NCBI RefSeq assembly: GCF_012222305.1
Contig: NZ_CP035730.1
Location: 2,197,501-2,261,500 of the forward strand
DNA: 64,000 nt
From: Sulfolobus sp. S-194
Lineage (GTDB): Archaea; Thermoproteota; Thermoprotei_A; Sulfolobales; Sulfolobaceae
Reading direction: 5' to 3'
Below are positions 7,885 to 18,764 of the stretch, piece by piece. The position numbers and the translations under genes are program-made. Positions within the stretch are counted from its first letter, which is position 1. Every line of letters starts with the position of its first letter. Under the pieces are notes generated by a model. The model saw only the letters and a list, made by a program, of their open reading frames with translations, was not told the origin of the DNA and searched no databases.

Positions 7885-7932
7885 ACTATCAGTTTCGATA
7901 GTAATAAATTTAAATTTTTCGATATATCGAAA
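7885..7932 (-). promoter_or_regulatory. PadR promoter with two operator-like palindromes
   Basis: TTTCGATATATCGAAA (7917-7932) is a perfect 16-bp palindrome. ACTATC...GATAGT (7885-7902), directly before the ATG, is a second partial palindrome that shares the TATCGAAA half-site. Between them lies the A+T-rich TATA element TTTAAATTTATT. The two sites flank the TATA box, as expected for repression by the encoded PadR. Binding itself is inferred. Confidence 0.6.
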
Positions 7933-7943
7933 CCAATAGTATA

Positions 7944-8333
7944 TCAATAACTCATTTGCTCTGCTATCATTAGAGAGAAAGCCTTAGCAACGTCTCTTAT
8001 TGATATAACCCCTACACATTTTCCATCTTTTTCAATTATCAAATGTCTAATGTTGTTTCTTGCCATTAAATAGAAAGCGTCATAAATACTCTTGTTGTAA
8101 TCAATCTTTACTAAATTAGTTGAGGCTATTTCAATAGCTGGTGAATTAAGATTTAATCCCTTATGAACGGCATTAACTATGTCCCTCTCAGTGACAATAC
8201 CAGTTATTTTATCTCCATCCTTTAAAACTACAGAGCCCACGTTCTCTTTTATCATTACATCTGATACTTCCTTAATTGTTGAGTTTGAGGGTAGACTTAC
8301 TAAATTTTTAGTAATTAATTGACCTATTATCAT
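7944..8333 (-). CDS. Two-CBS-domain protein
   Basis: The 129-residue protein consists of two CBS motifs (about residues 8-60 and 72-125) with typical GSVVLKDGDKITGIVTERD and RHLIIEKDGKCVGVISIRD segments. Stand-alone CBS pairs bind adenosine nucleotides and act as energy or ligand sensors. A gene for a similar protein lies in the methylcitrate operon at about 38.2 kb. No target is evident; it sits upstream of the PadR operon on the same strand with a short gap. Confidence 0.85.
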   Translation of the reverse strand: MIIGQLITKNLVSLPSNSTIKEVSDVMIKENVGSVVLKDGDKITGIVTERDIVNAVHKGLNLNSPAIEIASTNLVKIDYNKSIYDAFYLMARNNIRHLIIEKDGKCVGVISIRDVAKAFSLMIAEQMSY

Positions 8334-8423
8334 AAATATATATACGCAATAAAACTATTTTAGCTTTTCTATAGAGAAAATAAGGAGAAAAATGATAAAA
8401 AAGAATAAAAGGGAATTTATATA

Positions 8424-8705
8424 TTATCCGTATCTTAAAGATATCCCTAAACCGTATCTTGGGTATTTCCAAATAATGTTATTAAATGGACAAACTATTT
8501 TACAAGCCCCGCACTCAAGGCAATTTTCATATGAGACTATTATTTTTCCTTCAACGAAAGAGTATACATTTGCAGGACAGACTATGATACATGGTGATTT
8601 ATAAGTTTCATGACATTTATTGCAAGTTTGTTGATCTTTTATCTCGAGGTGTGGTTTCTCATCTCTTTTATATCTTAAAGTGTAAAGTCTTTCTTCTACT
8701 CTCAT
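8424..8705 (-). CDS. fixX: FixX-like ferredoxin of ETF-quinone oxidoreductase
   Basis: The 93-residue protein has two Cys groups: CNKCHETYKSPCIIVCP (about residues 28-44) and CLECGACKIVCP (about 64-75), the latter being the FixX cluster motif. It ends in a conserved SLRYG-like tail. FixX supplies the 4Fe-4S cluster that passes electrons from the FixC flavoprotein to quinone. Its start overlaps the end of fixC by 4 nt. All four Cys of the second group are present, unlike the second FixX copy near 26.9 kb. Confidence 0.85.
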   Translation of the reverse strand: MRVEERLYTLRYKRDEKPHLEIKDQQTCNKCHETYKSPCIIVCPANVYSFVEGKIIVSYENCLECGACKIVCPFNNIIWKYPRYGLGISLRYG

Positions 8706-9856
8706 TCTATCACCCCTAAACCTAAGATTAAATGCTTCATAAGCTTACCTAAACTGCTTTTGTAATATCTTAACTTTGAAAAATCTCCTTCAACCCAGCT
8801 AGTTAAGAAATCATTAACAAGATGGGAGTAAAGGCCTATGTTTGGTAATAACTCCTTAACTAGTGGTCTTGATTTTATAACCTTAGATATTTCTCTGGCC
8901 TCGAAAAGCATTTTTGAATAAGAGTAACAGTTCTCAGCTTTCCCGGCTAAGTAACCTGATATAATTGCTGGTCCAATACCGTCAAAAGTTAGTGGATCAA
9001 CCAATCCTAATGCGTCACCAGTAACATAAACTGAGCCTTCACAGGGTTTAAATGATGGAAATCCATTCTCAGGAATTATCTTTGCTGAATACTCCCTTAA
9101 AGAGAAACCTTTTACTAACTCTACATAAGGCATCTTAAATGAATCTAAAAGTTCAAAAGGTCTAATACCCCTAGTTATGATCTCATCAACCCTAGCACCA
9201 ACTCCTATAGCTATTGAGTCCTTGTAAGTATAAATAAAACCGGCTGAGGGAAGAGGATAATCAGATATTATCCTCCAGCTTTCTCCTTCATCTCCCTGTA
9301 GATTAAACCTTTTCTCAACTTCATTTCTAGTAGATGCATAAACCTCTTTTACTCCTAATACAGTTTCCTCATTCTTTAACTCTCTTCTAAACCCTAAGGA
9401 CATTGAAAGTAAAGCATTGGCCCCTTCTGCAATTACTATTTTGTCTCCTTCAACACTTCCCCTTTCAGTCATAACCTTATTACCTTCAATTCCAGTTACA
9501 GTAGTTTTAGTAATTAATAATGCTCCAGCATTCTCAGCCCTTTGAGCTAACCATTTATCGAATTTTAAACGTGAAATTGTATACAGCTTGCTCTTAGGTT
9601 TAACTATAATCTCACTTTCATCATCTTTGCTTCTGAAAATTAGTCTAACTCTTTTTACTATTCTTTCGAATGGGATATCCTTAGTTTCAAAGACTTTAGA
9701 AATTTCAGACTCCCTTATCATTGCCCCAGAAACATTCTTTGCTCCAGGCTCTGAGCCTCTCTCTATTAAGAGTACTTTATACCCATTTTTTGCTAAAGTA
9801 TAAGCCGATGCAGAACCAGAGGGGCCAGCACCGATTACAATTGCATCATATTTCAT
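8702..9856 (-). CDS. fixC: ETF:quinone oxidoreductase flavoprotein, FixC-like
   Basis: The 384-residue flavoprotein has an N-terminal FAD motif (VIGAGPSGSASAYTLAKNG) and the ETF-QO/geranylgeranyl-reductase core, including KNVSGAMI near residue 45 and a second FAD contact VTGDALGLVDPLTFDGIGPA at about 275-294. It accepts electrons from the ETF encoded just upstream and, with FixX, reduces membrane quinone. Genes overlap by 4 nt on both sides, giving an ETF-FixC-FixX operon. A paralogue lies at 25.5 kb. Confidence 0.85.
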   Translation of the reverse strand: MKYDAIVIGAGPSGSASAYTLAKNGYKVLLIERGSEPGAKNVSGAMIRESEISKVFETKDIPFERIVKRVRLIFRSKDDESEIIVKPKSKLYTISRLKFDKWLAQRAENAGALLITKTTVTGIEGNKVMTERGSVEGDKIVIAEGANALLSMSLGFRRELKNEETVLGVKEVYASTRNEVEKRFNLQGDEGESWRIISDYPLPSAGFIYTYKDSIAIGVGARVDEIITRGIRPFELLDSFKMPYVELVKGFSLREYSAKIIPENGFPSFKPCEGSVYVTGDALGLVDPLTFDGIGPAIISGYLAGKAENCYSYSKMLFEAREISKVIKSRPLVKELLPNIGLYSHLVNDFLTSWVEGDFSKLRYYKSSLGKLMKHLILGLGVIE

Positions 9857-11661
9857 TGCGGAACACCCTTTTCTTTAATAATCTTAATTAATTCTGGCAC
9901 TACTTCAAAAATATCTCCTATTACACCATAATCAGAGTTTTGAAATATAGGAGCTTCTGGATCTATGTTTATTGCTATTATTCTTCTTGCTCCAGAAATT
10001 CCTACTAGGTGCTGTACCGCTCCAGAAATTCCAAGAGCGATGTAAAGCTTAGGTCTAATTGTAGTCCCAGTTTGACCTATTTGCCTTTCTTTAGGATACC
10101 AGCCCATATCTGCTAGTGGCTTAGAAACACCTACAACCCCGTTAACTACTGAAGCCAATTCCTCAGCAAGTTTAATATTTTCTGGCGACTTAATTCCCCT
10201 ACCAACGCCTATGACTATATCTGCTTCGGCCAATACATTCCTCTTCTGTAGTTTAGTATAATTCAATACTTTGAATTTCGTAGAAGGATCCTCTATTTCC
10301 TCAACTATGACTTCTCCTTCCTTTGGAATTTTAATGGGATAAAAGACACCGCCTCTTACTGTTATCATAACTGGCTTATGATTAGGGCAAATAATTGTAC
10401 TCATTTCCTTTCCACCGAAATCCGGTCTTGTTGAATAGATTATTCCTTTTTCATCAACATCAAAACTCACACAATCGGCAATCAATCCAGTGTCAACTTC
10501 GATTGCAGTAGTTGAAGCTAATTCCCTTGAATTTCTTGTACCTGGGAAGAAGACGGCTTCAGGTTTATATTTCTTAATAACTTTTGATAAAGCCCTAGTA
10601 TAAACATCATTAATGTAGAATGGAAATCCTTTAACTCTAGCGTAATATACTTTATCAACGCCGTAATTAAATGCCTCTTTAATAATTGGTTTAACTTCAT
10701 CATCGCCAACTATTACACCAGCTAATTTGGTATCTAAGAGATCTGCTATTCTCCTTCCTTCAGACATAATCTCCAATGACACTCTGTTTACCTCATCTCC
10801 GTAATGATCAATATAAACCCAAATTTCACCATTTACCTTAGCCTTTGGTTGAGGTTTAACATATGTTTCTTTTACTTCATTAACTTCCTTTAGTGATCTA
10901 ACAATTTTATCGTAAACCCATTGCGGTGCATCATTACCTCTGTAAATTTCTGGATTCCTTGTTTTTGGTGGTGGATGAACTTTAATTACTTTAGTAGGTG
11001 AACCAGCTAAACCAATTTTATTAGGCTCAGCATCTATGTCATCCTTAGATAATTTAGGTATCTTAACAGTTTTTGATTTAATTAGGCTAAGAATATCAGG
11101 CTCTCTGGGTTTATTTATCGTTTCTAATATTGTAAAAACTGCAGGTAAAGGAACTTCTATTTCCTCTTCCTCGTTCTCTACAGTCCTAACCACTTTAGCT
11201 TTTCCCTCACCGATTTCGACGAATTTTGACACATATCCAACTGAGGGAACTCCTAACCATTTTCCAGTTTGTGGCCCAACTTGCTCAGTTTCTCCATCCA
11301 CCGCTCTTCTTCCAAACAGGTAAATGTCCCCTTCACCAATCTTCTTTATTGCCTTATATAGAGTGTATGAAGTAGCCCATGTATCTGCACCGGCCATAGC
11401 CCTGTCAGTTATTAAATATGCCTCATCCGCACCCATCGCTATTGCTTCTCTTAAGGCATTTTCGGCTTGTGGCGGACCCATTGTAATTACTATAACTTTT
11501 CCACCATACCTTTCTCTAAGCCTGATTCCCTCTTCAATTGCGTGTAAATCTGGTGGGTTAATTACGGCTGGAACTCCTTCCCTTACAAGGTTATTTGTTA
11601 CTGGATCTATTCTTAAATCATCAGCATCTGGAACTTGCTTAATTGAAACAAATATTCTCAT
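9853..11661 (-). CDS. Fused electron transfer flavoprotein, beta-alpha
   Basis: This 602-residue protein joins ETF beta (FixA, about residues 1-245; starts MRIFVSIKQVPD) to ETF alpha (FixB, about 280-600). The alpha half has the FAD-binding region RQIGQTGTTIRPKLYIALG and SGARRIIAINIDPEAPIF. ETF takes electrons from acyl-CoA dehydrogenases and delivers them to FixC. I place the start at the ATG 11661 rather than the preceding TTG; a TATA box lies 29 nt upstream. Fused ETFs are known in Sulfolobales, whereas a second, unfused pair is encoded at 24-25.5 kb. Confidence 0.9.
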   Translation of the reverse strand: MRIFVSIKQVPDADDLRIDPVTNNLVREGVPAVINPPDLHAIEEGIRLRERYGGKVIVITMGPPQAENALREAIAMGADEAYLITDRAMAGADTWATSYTLYKAIKKIGEGDIYLFGRRAVDGETEQVGPQTGKWLGVPSVGYVSKFVEIGEGKAKVVRTVENEEEEIEVPLPAVFTILETINKPREPDILSLIKSKTVKIPKLSKDDIDAEPNKIGLAGSPTKVIKVHPPPKTRNPEIYRGNDAPQWVYDKIVRSLKEVNEVKETYVKPQPKAKVNGEIWVYIDHYGDEVNRVSLEIMSEGRRIADLLDTKLAGVIVGDDEVKPIIKEAFNYGVDKVYYARVKGFPFYINDVYTRALSKVIKKYKPEAVFFPGTRNSRELASTTAIEVDTGLIADCVSFDVDEKGIIYSTRPDFGGKEMSTIICPNHKPVMITVRGGVFYPIKIPKEGEVIVEEIEDPSTKFKVLNYTKLQKRNVLAEADIVIGVGRGIKSPENIKLAEELASVVNGVVGVSKPLADMGWYPKERQIGQTGTTIRPKLYIALGISGAVQHLVGISGARRIIAINIDPEAPIFQNSDYGVIGDIFEVVPELIKIIKEKGVPQ

Positions 11662-11685
11662 CAACTATAATATCTAATCATACGT

Positions 11686-11694
11686 ATATAAATC
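11686..11694 (-). promoter_or_regulatory. TATA box of ETF operon
   Basis: Read on the minus strand, ATTTATATA is centred about 29 nt before the ATG at 11661, fitting a leaderless transcript for the ETF-FixC-FixX operon. Confidence 0.55.
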
Positions 11695-11806
11695 TACATT
11701 TGATATTTTTAAAATCATATTGAATTTTTTAAACAACGCTTTAAGGTAGAGTTTTAATTAAGAAGTATAAAGCTCTAATTAAATACTACATAACGTAAAA
11801 ACTCTC

Positions 11807-11820
11807 TGGTTATAACCAGG
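11807..11820. promoter_or_regulatory. 14-bp perfect palindrome between cut and ETF operons
   Basis: CTGGTTATAACCAG is a perfect palindrome in the 235-base gap downstream of the aldehyde oxidoreductase operon and about 145 nt upstream of the ETF start. It could be an operator for the ETF operon or a small stem near the 3' end of the upstream transcript; nothing here decides between them. Confidence 0.35.
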
Positions 11821-11896
11821 AAGCACAACATATAATCTCGCTTGATAAAAATAGTTAGCTAGAGCAAAAAAGTTAAAAAAGTTAGATTTCTTTCTC

Positions 11897-14131
11897 TTAC
11901 AATATGTCTTCAGGTCTAACTGGTGTCTTTGTAAACCTCTTCCCTAATGCATCTTCTAGTGCTCTAATAATCACGGCGGGTCCAACGATTAATGCTGCTT
12001 CACCTACTCCTTTAGCGCCAGTAGGCCATGCCGATGCGTGAGGTTTTTCAACGAAGTAACTCTCGAACTTTGGTGCTTCAACAGCCGTTGGTATAAAGTA
12101 ATCAGCATAGGTGACAGTTAGTTGCCCATCTTCGTTAATGATAGCCTCTTCATATAACGCTTGTCCAACAGCTTGCACAGCACCACCGTGTATTTGACCT
12201 TCAGCTAATGCTGGATTTATTACATTACCTATATCATCATATGCTTTATATGTTAATACTTTAGGAATACCGTAATCGTTGACTTCAACAACTGCTACAT
12301 GAACACCATACGGGAATGTAACATCACCTGGCAAGATTATTTGGGCTGATATTCCTAGATCTTTACCATAATAGCCGTTTCTAGCTACATCATTCCAACT
12401 TACTTTTTTGCTCTTATCTTTCTTGTTATAGAATTCTCCGTTCTCGTACTCGATTTCCTCTACATCGGCATTTAATAATCTCGCCGCTATTCTCTTCATT
12501 TTTTCTAACACTTCTTTAGAGGCAACCATCGCTGCACTAGCCGCTGCAGCAGCTGTTCTTGAACCATAAGTTCCCATACTGGCTGCAACAGTATCAGTAT
12601 CTCCCCATATTACTTTAATCCTGTTAATATCTATTTGCAAAGTATCGGCAACTACTTGTGCAATTGCTGTTTCTGTTCCTTGGCCATGTGGAGTACCTCC
12701 AGTGATAACTAACACATCACCGTTTTCATCAACCCTAATCTCTCCAAACTCCCAAGGACCAAATCCACTAATTTCTAGGTAATATGCCATACCAACTCCT
12801 ATTTTTCTTCCCTTCTTTCTCTCCTCTTCAGCCCACTTCTTTAATTCATAATACTGGAGTTTCTGTATTCCATCCTTTAGTAAAGCTAAGTAATCGCCAG
12901 AATCATATTTCAGTCCAAATGGGTTTGTATATGGCATTTCATTGACCCTTACTAAATTCCTTTCTCTAATAGTTACGTCATCTAGCTTTAATTCATCAGC
13001 CACAATGCTCATGATTCTCTCTATAATAAACGTTGCCTCTGGTCTACTGGCTCCTCTGTACATAGTAATTGGTGGTGTAGTAGTATAAACAGCCCTACTT
13101 CTTATACTAACACCTCTAATCTTATAAGGTCCCGGTACCATTAGTGGAATTATTGCTGGTTGTAATGGCGCAGTAAGTGTTAAATAAGCACCCAGGTCTA
13201 CTAGTAAGTCGCCTCTTATACCTAATACTGTACCATCGTTCTTTACTGCTACTTCTCCCTTAAACGTATTATGCCTAGCTTCTGATGCCAACATTTCCTC
13301 ACTTCTTGTAGCTGTCCATCTTACAACTCTTCCTAACTTTATTGAAGACGCTATAACGCTAACTTCTTCTGGCATGAAGTTAACTTTGCTTCCAAAAGCT
13401 CCACCAACATCTGGCATTATTACTCTTATTTTACTAGCCGGAATTCCAAATATTCTCGAGAACTCACTTCTAGCTAAATGAGGTACTTGAGTAGAATACC
13501 ATATCGTTAATGTTCCGCCCTCATACCGTGAAACTATACCTCTAGGTTCCATTGGTGATGGAATTAATCTATTATTAGTTATCTCAACTGGGATAACTTT
13601 ATCTGCTTGCTTAAAGGCTTCTTCTACGTTTCCACCGTTAAAGGTTTGATCAAAAGCTACATTAGTTTTTAACTCTTCATGGATTATGACTTTATCTTCT
13701 AAAGCCTCTTCTATCTTTACCACTGGTGGTAATTTCTCATAATCAACGTTCACTTTATCAACAGCGTCTCTAACAACATACTTATTTACACCGATAACTA
13801 TTGCTACAGGCTCACCCGCAAATCTAACTTTATCATCAGCTAATGGCTTTCTGGGAACAAACCTCCACATCCTTGGATCTTCATATGTGTTCCAAATTCT
13901 TATACCGTCTTTTATTAAAGGTGCTAAATCCTTGTAAGTGTATACAGCAACTATACCGGGGACTTTTAATGCATCTGTAATATCTATACTCTTTATTTTT
14001 GCGTGTGAATAAGGACTTCTTACAAATCCAGCATATAGTGATGATATTTGAATATCGTCAACATAAGTGCTTCTACCTGTTACGAATTTATCGTCATAAA
14101 ATCTTTTAACTGATTGACCGACATACTTCAT
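11897..14131 (-). CDS. cutA: Molybdenum aldehyde oxidoreductase large subunit
   Basis: The 744-residue protein belongs to the xanthine oxidase/CO dehydrogenase large-subunit family. It has the aldehyde-oxidase hammerhead domain (about 20-130), the cofactor-contact motif GGAFGSK (about 240), a second cofactor region [14 protein letters not shown], and the catalytic Glu in [12 protein letters not shown] (about 705-717). It lacks the AYRCSFR loop of true CO dehydrogenase ([10 protein letters not shown] is found instead). In Sulfolobus this three-subunit enzyme oxidises glyceraldehyde in the branched Entner-Doudoroff pathway; that substrate is the best guess. It overlaps the small-subunit gene by 4 nt. 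Confidence 0.88.
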   Translation of the reverse strand: MKYVGQSVKRFYDDKFVTGRSTYVDDIQISSLYAGFVRSPYSHAKIKSIDITDALKVPGIVAVYTYKDLAPLIKDGIRIWNTYEDPRMWRFVPRKPLADDKVRFAGEPVAIVIGVNKYVVRDAVDKVNVDYEKLPPVVKIEEALEDKVIIHEELKTNVAFDQTFNGGNVEEAFKQADKVIPVEITNNRLIPSPMEPRGIVSRYEGGTLTIWYSTQVPHLARSEFSRIFGIPASKIRVIMPDVGGAFGSKVNFMPEEVSVIASSIKLGRVVRWTATRSEEMLASEARHNTFKGEVAVKNDGTVLGIRGDLLVDLGAYLTLTAPLQPAIIPLMVPGPYKIRGVSIRSRAVYTTTPPITMYRGASRPEATFIIERIMSIVADELKLDDVTIRERNLVRVNEMPYTNPFGLKYDSGDYLALLKDGIQKLQYYELKKWAEEERKKGRKIGVGMAYYLEISGFGPWEFGEIRVDENGDVLVITGGTPHGQGTETAIAQVVADTLQIDINRIKVIWGDTDTVAASMGTYGSRTAAAAASAAMVASKEVLEKMKRIAARLLNADVEEIEYENGEFYNKKDKSKKVSWNDVARNGYYGKDLGISAQIILPGDVTFPYGVHVAVVEVNDYGIPKVLTYKAYDDIGNVINPALAEGQIHGGAVQAVGQALYEEAIINEDGQLTVTYADYFIPTAVEAPKFESYFVEKPHASAWPTGAKGVGEAALIVGPAVIIRALEDALGKRFTKTPVRPEDIL

Positions 14132-14619
14132 GCTCTCATCCTCCTAGAAGCATCTTGTACAGCTTTTACTATGTTTTGATAACCAGTACATCTGCAAATA
14201 TTACCGTGCAAACCATCTCTTATCTCCTCTTCTGTTGGTGATTGGTTTTCCTTAAGTAAATAGTAAGTTTGCATAATCATACCGGGTGTACAATAACCGC
14301 ATTGCAAGGCAAAATTATCTTTAAATGCCTCTTGAATTGGATGTAATTTACTATCTGATGATAAACCTTCAATTGTAGTTATTTCTGCACCATCAGCCTG
14401 AACAGCTAAGACTGTGCATGATTTGACTGACTTACCATTCATTAATACCGTACAAGCACCACAGGTAGAAGTATCGCAACCAACTTTTGTCCCAGTTAAG
14501 CCTAGTTCATCCCTTAGGAAATGAACCAATAACATTCTGGGCTCGATATCTCTTTCATACCATACACCGTTAACTTTTACCCTAATTTTAACTTTTTCTC
14601 CTGGTCTAACTAACAACAC
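14128..14619 (-). CDS. cutC: Aldehyde oxidoreductase [2Fe-2S] small subunit
   Basis: The 163-residue subunit carries two 2Fe-2S clusters. The plant-type ferredoxin motif is [23 protein letters not shown] (Cys at about 47, 52, 55 and 67), and the helical-domain motif is [10 protein letters not shown] plus [10 protein letters not shown]. It transfers electrons from the molybdenum site to the FAD subunit. It overlaps its neighbours by 4 and 14 nt, so the order cutB-cutC-cutA forms one operon. Confidence 0.9.
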   Translation of the reverse strand: MLLVRPGEKVKIRVKVNGVWYERDIEPRMLLVHFLRDELGLTGTKVGCDTSTCGACTVLMNGKSVKSCTVLAVQADGAEITTIEGLSSDSKLHPIQEAFKDNFALQCGYCTPGMIMQTYYLLKENQSPTEEEIRDGLHGNICRCTGYQNIVKAVQDASRRMRA

Positions 14620-15457
14620 CTAACACCTCCTTTAATACATTTACGGTAACAAGTTGAGTAACTTTCCTTCTATATGAGGAACTCCCTCTTGAGTCTGATG
14701 GAGGGTTAATTGAGCTTGAAACTTTTTCGGCAAATTCCTTGATTTTACTTAATGAAGCTTCACCTAGTAGCATTTTCTCAAGCTCATAGGGTCTATAAGG
14801 CTTATCACCAACCCCAGTATAGGCTACTTTTATATCTTCAACCTTATTACCTTCAACTTTTGTTAATACTGCCATTCCAACTAGGGCAAAGTCTCCAGCT
14901 CGTCTAACAATTTTCTCGTACTTAAATTTGTAACCTTGAAGGACTGGGAATTTTATCTCCCTAAGTATTTCATCTTCTCTCAGTTCAGTAGTAAAGGGGC
15001 CTTTAAAGAAATCCTTTGCAGAAACTTCTCTTTCTCCAGAAGATGAAACCAAAATCATTTTTGCATCATAAGCTAAGGCTACTGCTGGATAATCTGCTGA
15101 TGGATCAGCATTACTTAAACTTCCACCTATTGTACCCATATTTCTAACTTGCATATCTCCAACTTTTGATGCTGTATGTGAAAGTAATGGTAATTTATTG
15201 CTTACAGTTAGATCTTTAACAATATCAGCGTGTTTAATCATAGAACCTATAGACACTGTATTTCCTTCATCTCTTATGAAGTACAATTCCCTAAGAGAGT
15301 TAAGGTCAACAAGAAATTTAGGCTGAATGAGGCGAAACTTTAACATAGGTATTAAACTTTGTCCGCCAGCAAGAGGTTTTGTCCCCCCACCACTCATGAA
15401 ATCTAACGCGTCTGCAAGAGATGATGGTCTATAGTATCCGAATTGAGGAGGAAACAT
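14606..15457 (-). CDS. cutB: Aldehyde oxidoreductase FAD medium subunit
   Basis: The 283-residue FAD subunit has the two flavin motifs of the CoxM/CutB family: [14 protein letters not shown] (about residues 31-44) and [16 protein letters not shown] (about 110-125). A C-terminal CODH flavoprotein domain follows. First gene of the operon; a TATA box is centred about 28 nt before its ATG. Confidence 0.9.
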   Translation of the reverse strand: MFPPQFGYYRPSSLADALDFMSGGGTKPLAGGQSLIPMLKFRLIQPKFLVDLNSLRELYFIRDEGNTVSIGSMIKHADIVKDLTVSNKLPLLSHTASKVGDMQVRNMGTIGGSLSNADPSADYPAVALAYDAKMILVSSSGEREVSAKDFFKGPFTTELREDEILREIKFPVLQGYKFKYEKIVRRAGDFALVGMAVLTKVEGNKVEDIKVAYTGVGDKPYRPYELEKMLLGEASLSKIKEFAEKVSSSINPPSDSRGSSSYRRKVTQLVTVNVLKEVLGVVS

Positions 15458-15479
15458 TATAATTTTTTACACCTTACGC

Positions 15480-15489
15480 TATAAAAATT
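15480..15489 (-). promoter_or_regulatory. TATA box of aldehyde oxidoreductase operon
   Basis: The minus strand reads AATTTTTATA, about 23-32 nt before the cutB ATG at 15457. It is the only good promoter element in front of the three-gene operon. Confidence 0.5.
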
Positions 15490-15666
15490 TTTGTATTCGT
15501 TTCGTATAAAAAGTAATTAATGTAAAATATAAACAACTATTCATATTTTTTCTTAGTATTATTATGGTAATAAATAAGGTAAAACTAATTCCAATCTAAG
15601 AGAAAATAGAAAGATAAAAGTGTAATAATTGATTCGATTTAGATTGTATGATGAGTTTTCAATTAT

Positions 15667-16470
15667 TTAACGTTCAATTGGTACACCTACTAAATTACCA
15701 TACTCAACCCATGAACCATCATAGAGTCTAACATTTTTATAGGAAAGAACTTCTTTCAGCACATACCAAACTGCTGAAGCTCTAGCTCCAGTCCTACAGT
15801 ATACTACTATTTCTTTATCCTTATCTATACTAGAAAATATTTTTTCTAGTTCTTCTCTTTCTTTCAAAGTGCCATCTTCATTAAATAAGAGTGTCCAAGG
15901 TATATTCTTGGCATTAGGTATATGACCACTAACTTGCGTTTGCTCACATTTATGTTCTGGTGGAGCAGATGTTAAACCTTCATATTCTTCTCTATTTCTA
16001 GCATCTATTAATTCGACAGAGTTTAACTTTGAAAGTAATTCCCATAAAAATATACGAGAACTCCAATCTACTCTTTTCACAATATAGTTAGATTTTTCCG
16101 ATGGAAGCGTAGCCTTATTTTCTACTGGGTAGCCTTCTTTTAACCATTTATATATACCGCCATTAAGTATGGCCACGTTCTCGTGACCGTAAGCTTTCAT
16201 TAACCAATATGTATAAAATGCGTATCTATTACCCATGTCACTATATAAAACAACAAAATCATTTTCACTGATTCCTAAATTACCTAGTACTTTACTGAAC
16301 TTTTCTGGTGGTGTGAAATCCCTTATCTTGTCGTGAAGTAGTGACTTCCATGGTAAAAGTAAAGCATTAGGTATATGACCTTCATAATAATTAATATCTG
16401 GATCAAAATCTATTTCGAGAATCTTCACTTCATTTAAATTCTCATAAAGCCATTTTACACTTACAAGCAT
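15667..16470 (-). CDS. Two-domain rhodanese (thiosulfate sulfurtransferase)
   Basis: The 267-residue protein has two rhodanese domains (about 1-120 and 140-262). The active Cys lies in the second domain's loop VVYCRTGARAS (about residue 225); the first domain lacks the Cys, as usual. The enzyme moves sulfane sulfur from thiosulfate or mercaptopyruvate to an acceptor. A 20-bp sequence covering its start codon is repeated 60 bp away, upstream of the divergent peroxiredoxin gene. Confidence 0.9.
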   Translation of the reverse strand: MLVSVKWLYENLNEVKILEIDFDPDINYYEGHIPNALLLPWKSLLHDKIRDFTPPEKFSKVLGNLGISENDFVVLYSDMGNRYAFYTYWLMKAYGHENVAILNGGIYKWLKEGYPVENKATLPSEKSNYIVKRVDWSSRIFLWELLSKLNSVELIDARNREEYEGLTSAPPEHKCEQTQVSGHIPNAKNIPWTLLFNEDGTLKEREELEKIFSSIDKDKEIVVYCRTGARASAVWYVLKEVLSYKNVRLYDGSWVEYGNLVGVPIER

Positions 16471-16484
16471 AATTTGAAAGTATA
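16465..16484. repeat. 20-bp direct repeat, copy 1 (rhodanese start)
   Basis: AAGCATAATTTGAAAGTATA covers the rhodanese start codon (the CAT complement at 16468-16470) and the bases just upstream. An exact copy lies exactly 60 bp away at 16525-16544. It may be a duplicated start region or a shared regulator site. Confidence 0.65.
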
Positions 16485-16524
16485 ATATTAGTTAAAAAGG
16501 TTAGCTTTGCATTTATTATAGTTT

Positions 16525-16544
16525 AAGCATAATTTGAAAGTATA
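16525..16544. repeat. 20-bp direct repeat, copy 2 (peroxiredoxin promoter)
   Basis: Exact copy of 16465-16484. It ends inside the TATA-like run GTATATTTATATTC, 31 nt before the peroxiredoxin ATG at 16575. It is well placed for a regulator that acts on both divergent genes. Confidence 0.65.
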
Positions 16545-16574
16545 TTTATATTCATACTCTGTAAGTAGTAATTG

Positions 16575-17042
16575 ATGGTAGAAATAGGAGAGTTAGCCCC
16601 AGATTTTGAGTTACCGGATACAGAATTAAAGAAAGTAAAGCTCTCAGACCTAAAAGGAAAAGTAGTAGTTCTAGCATTCTATCCAGCAGCTTTTACACAA
16701 GTTTGTACTAAGGAAATGTGTACTTTCAGAGACTCTATGGCTAAATTTAATGAAGTAAATGCTGTAGTACTGGGAATTAGTGTTGATCCTCCATTTAGTA
16801 ATAAAGCTTTTAAAGAACATAATAAACTAAACTTTACTATTTTGAGTGATTATAACAGAGAGGTAGTTAAAAAATATAATGTAGCGTGGGAGTTTCCGGC
16901 ACTTCCGGGATATGTCTTAGCTAAAAGAGCTGTTTTCGTAATAGATAAGGAAGGTAAGGTAAGGTACAAGTGGGTTTCAGACGATCCCACGAAAGAACCA
17001 CCTTATGATGAGATAGAGAAAGTTGTAAAATCCTTAAGTTAA
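16575..17042 (+). CDS. Peroxiredoxin, BCP/PrxQ type
   Basis: The 155-residue thiol peroxidase has the peroxidatic Cys in [15 protein letters not shown] (about residue 45) and a second Cys five residues on, the CX4C pattern of PrxQ/BCP enzymes. The rest of the thioredoxin-like fold is intact. It reduces hydroperoxides using thioredoxin-like donors. I choose the ATG over the TTG just before it. The TATA-like run overlaps repeat copy 2, and a poly-T run follows the stop codon. Confidence 0.9.
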   Translation: MVEIGELAPDFELPDTELKKVKLSDLKGKVVVLAFYPAAFTQVCTKEMCTFRDSMAKFNEVNAVVLGISVDPPFSNKAFKEHNKLNFTILSDYNREVVKKYNVAWEFPALPGYVLAKRAVFVIDKEGKVRYKWVSDDPTKEPPYDEIEKVVKSLS

Positions 17043-17063
17043 GTTTTTTTATAGTGATCCCTC

Positions 17064-17858
17064 TTGTTAAGATCACAACTTTATGTCCCAGGTAATAATG
17101 AGAAAATGATTAAGAAAACTGAGAGTATAAACGCAGATTCTTTTATTTTTGATTTAGAGGATGCTGTACCCCTACAAGAAAAGGATAAGGCCAGAGAACT
17201 ACTCTTATCTCTTTTACCCTCCCTAAACATTAGAAGAAGCTTAATTTGCGTTAGAATCAACTCGCTCTCAACTAGAGAATCTATAAAAGATCTTGATTTC
17301 GTGATAAGAAGTGATATTGATTGTATAGTTATTCCAAAAGCCGAAATTGATCTTTCTTTCCTTCATAAAATGACCGGAAAGAAAGTTTTACCAATAATAG
17401 AAACAGCAAAGGGTCTCGTCAAAATTGAAGACATAATTAGGAGTGAAGGAATAATAGGAATAAGCTGGGGCGCAGCTGACTTAGCTGATAGTTTGAAAGC
17501 TAATGTGACTAAGATTGAAGGAAGCGAGTATATAAGATTAAAAATTGTAAGCATAGCTAGGACATACAGCATTCCTCCAATTGATAACGTATTTTTTGAT
17601 GTAAAAGATTTAGAGAGTTTCAAGAAGGAATGTGAATTAGCAAGAGCTTTTGGTTTTGAAGGAAAACAAGTTATTCACCCTAACCAAGTCACAATAGCTA
17701 ATGAAGTGTTTTCTCCAAGTAAAGAAGAAATTGAATGGGCAAAAAAAGTAGTAGAAGAGTATGAAAAATATGCTTCTGCAGGAAGGGGTGCAATAACTAT
17801 AGATGGTAAATTAGTAGATGCAGTTCATTATAGAATTGCAAAAAGAATTTTAGAGTCA

Positions 17859-17864
<6 letters not shown>
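17064..17864 (+). CDS. CitE-like HpcH/HpaI-family lyase
   Basis: The 266-residue TIM-barrel protein has the CitE N-terminus (RSQLYVPGNNEKMIKK), the metal-site region SFIFDLEDAVPLQEK, the Glu in PIIETAKG, and GFEGKQVIHPNQV near residue 215. Family members cleave or form malyl-, citramalyl- or citryl-CoA. No citrate-lyase alpha or gamma subunit is nearby, so a stand-alone acyl-CoA lyase is likely. The start is TTG, supported by GTGATC four bases upstream, which matches the anti-Shine-Dalgarno. Its 3' end overlaps the convergent porB by 6 nt. Confidence 0.8.

Positions 17865-18764
<900 letters not shown>

Noticed and set aside
7885-7947. 21-residue N-terminal extension of the PadR protein
   Set aside because: The extension is encoded by the TATA region and operator palindromes and would overlap the neighbouring gene.
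11036-11677. Long open frames opposite the ETF gene
   Set aside because: Ser/Ile/Pro-rich antisense shadows of a well-supported gene, without ribosome sites or family features.
11897-15457. CO dehydrogenase (CoxLMS)
   Set aside because: The large subunit lacks the AYRCSFR loop of true CO dehydrogenase; an aldehyde oxidoreductase fits better.
16465-16544. Start of a CRISPR array
   Set aside because: Only two 20-bp copies with a 40-bp gap, one of them covering a gene start; no further repeats follow and no cas genes are present.
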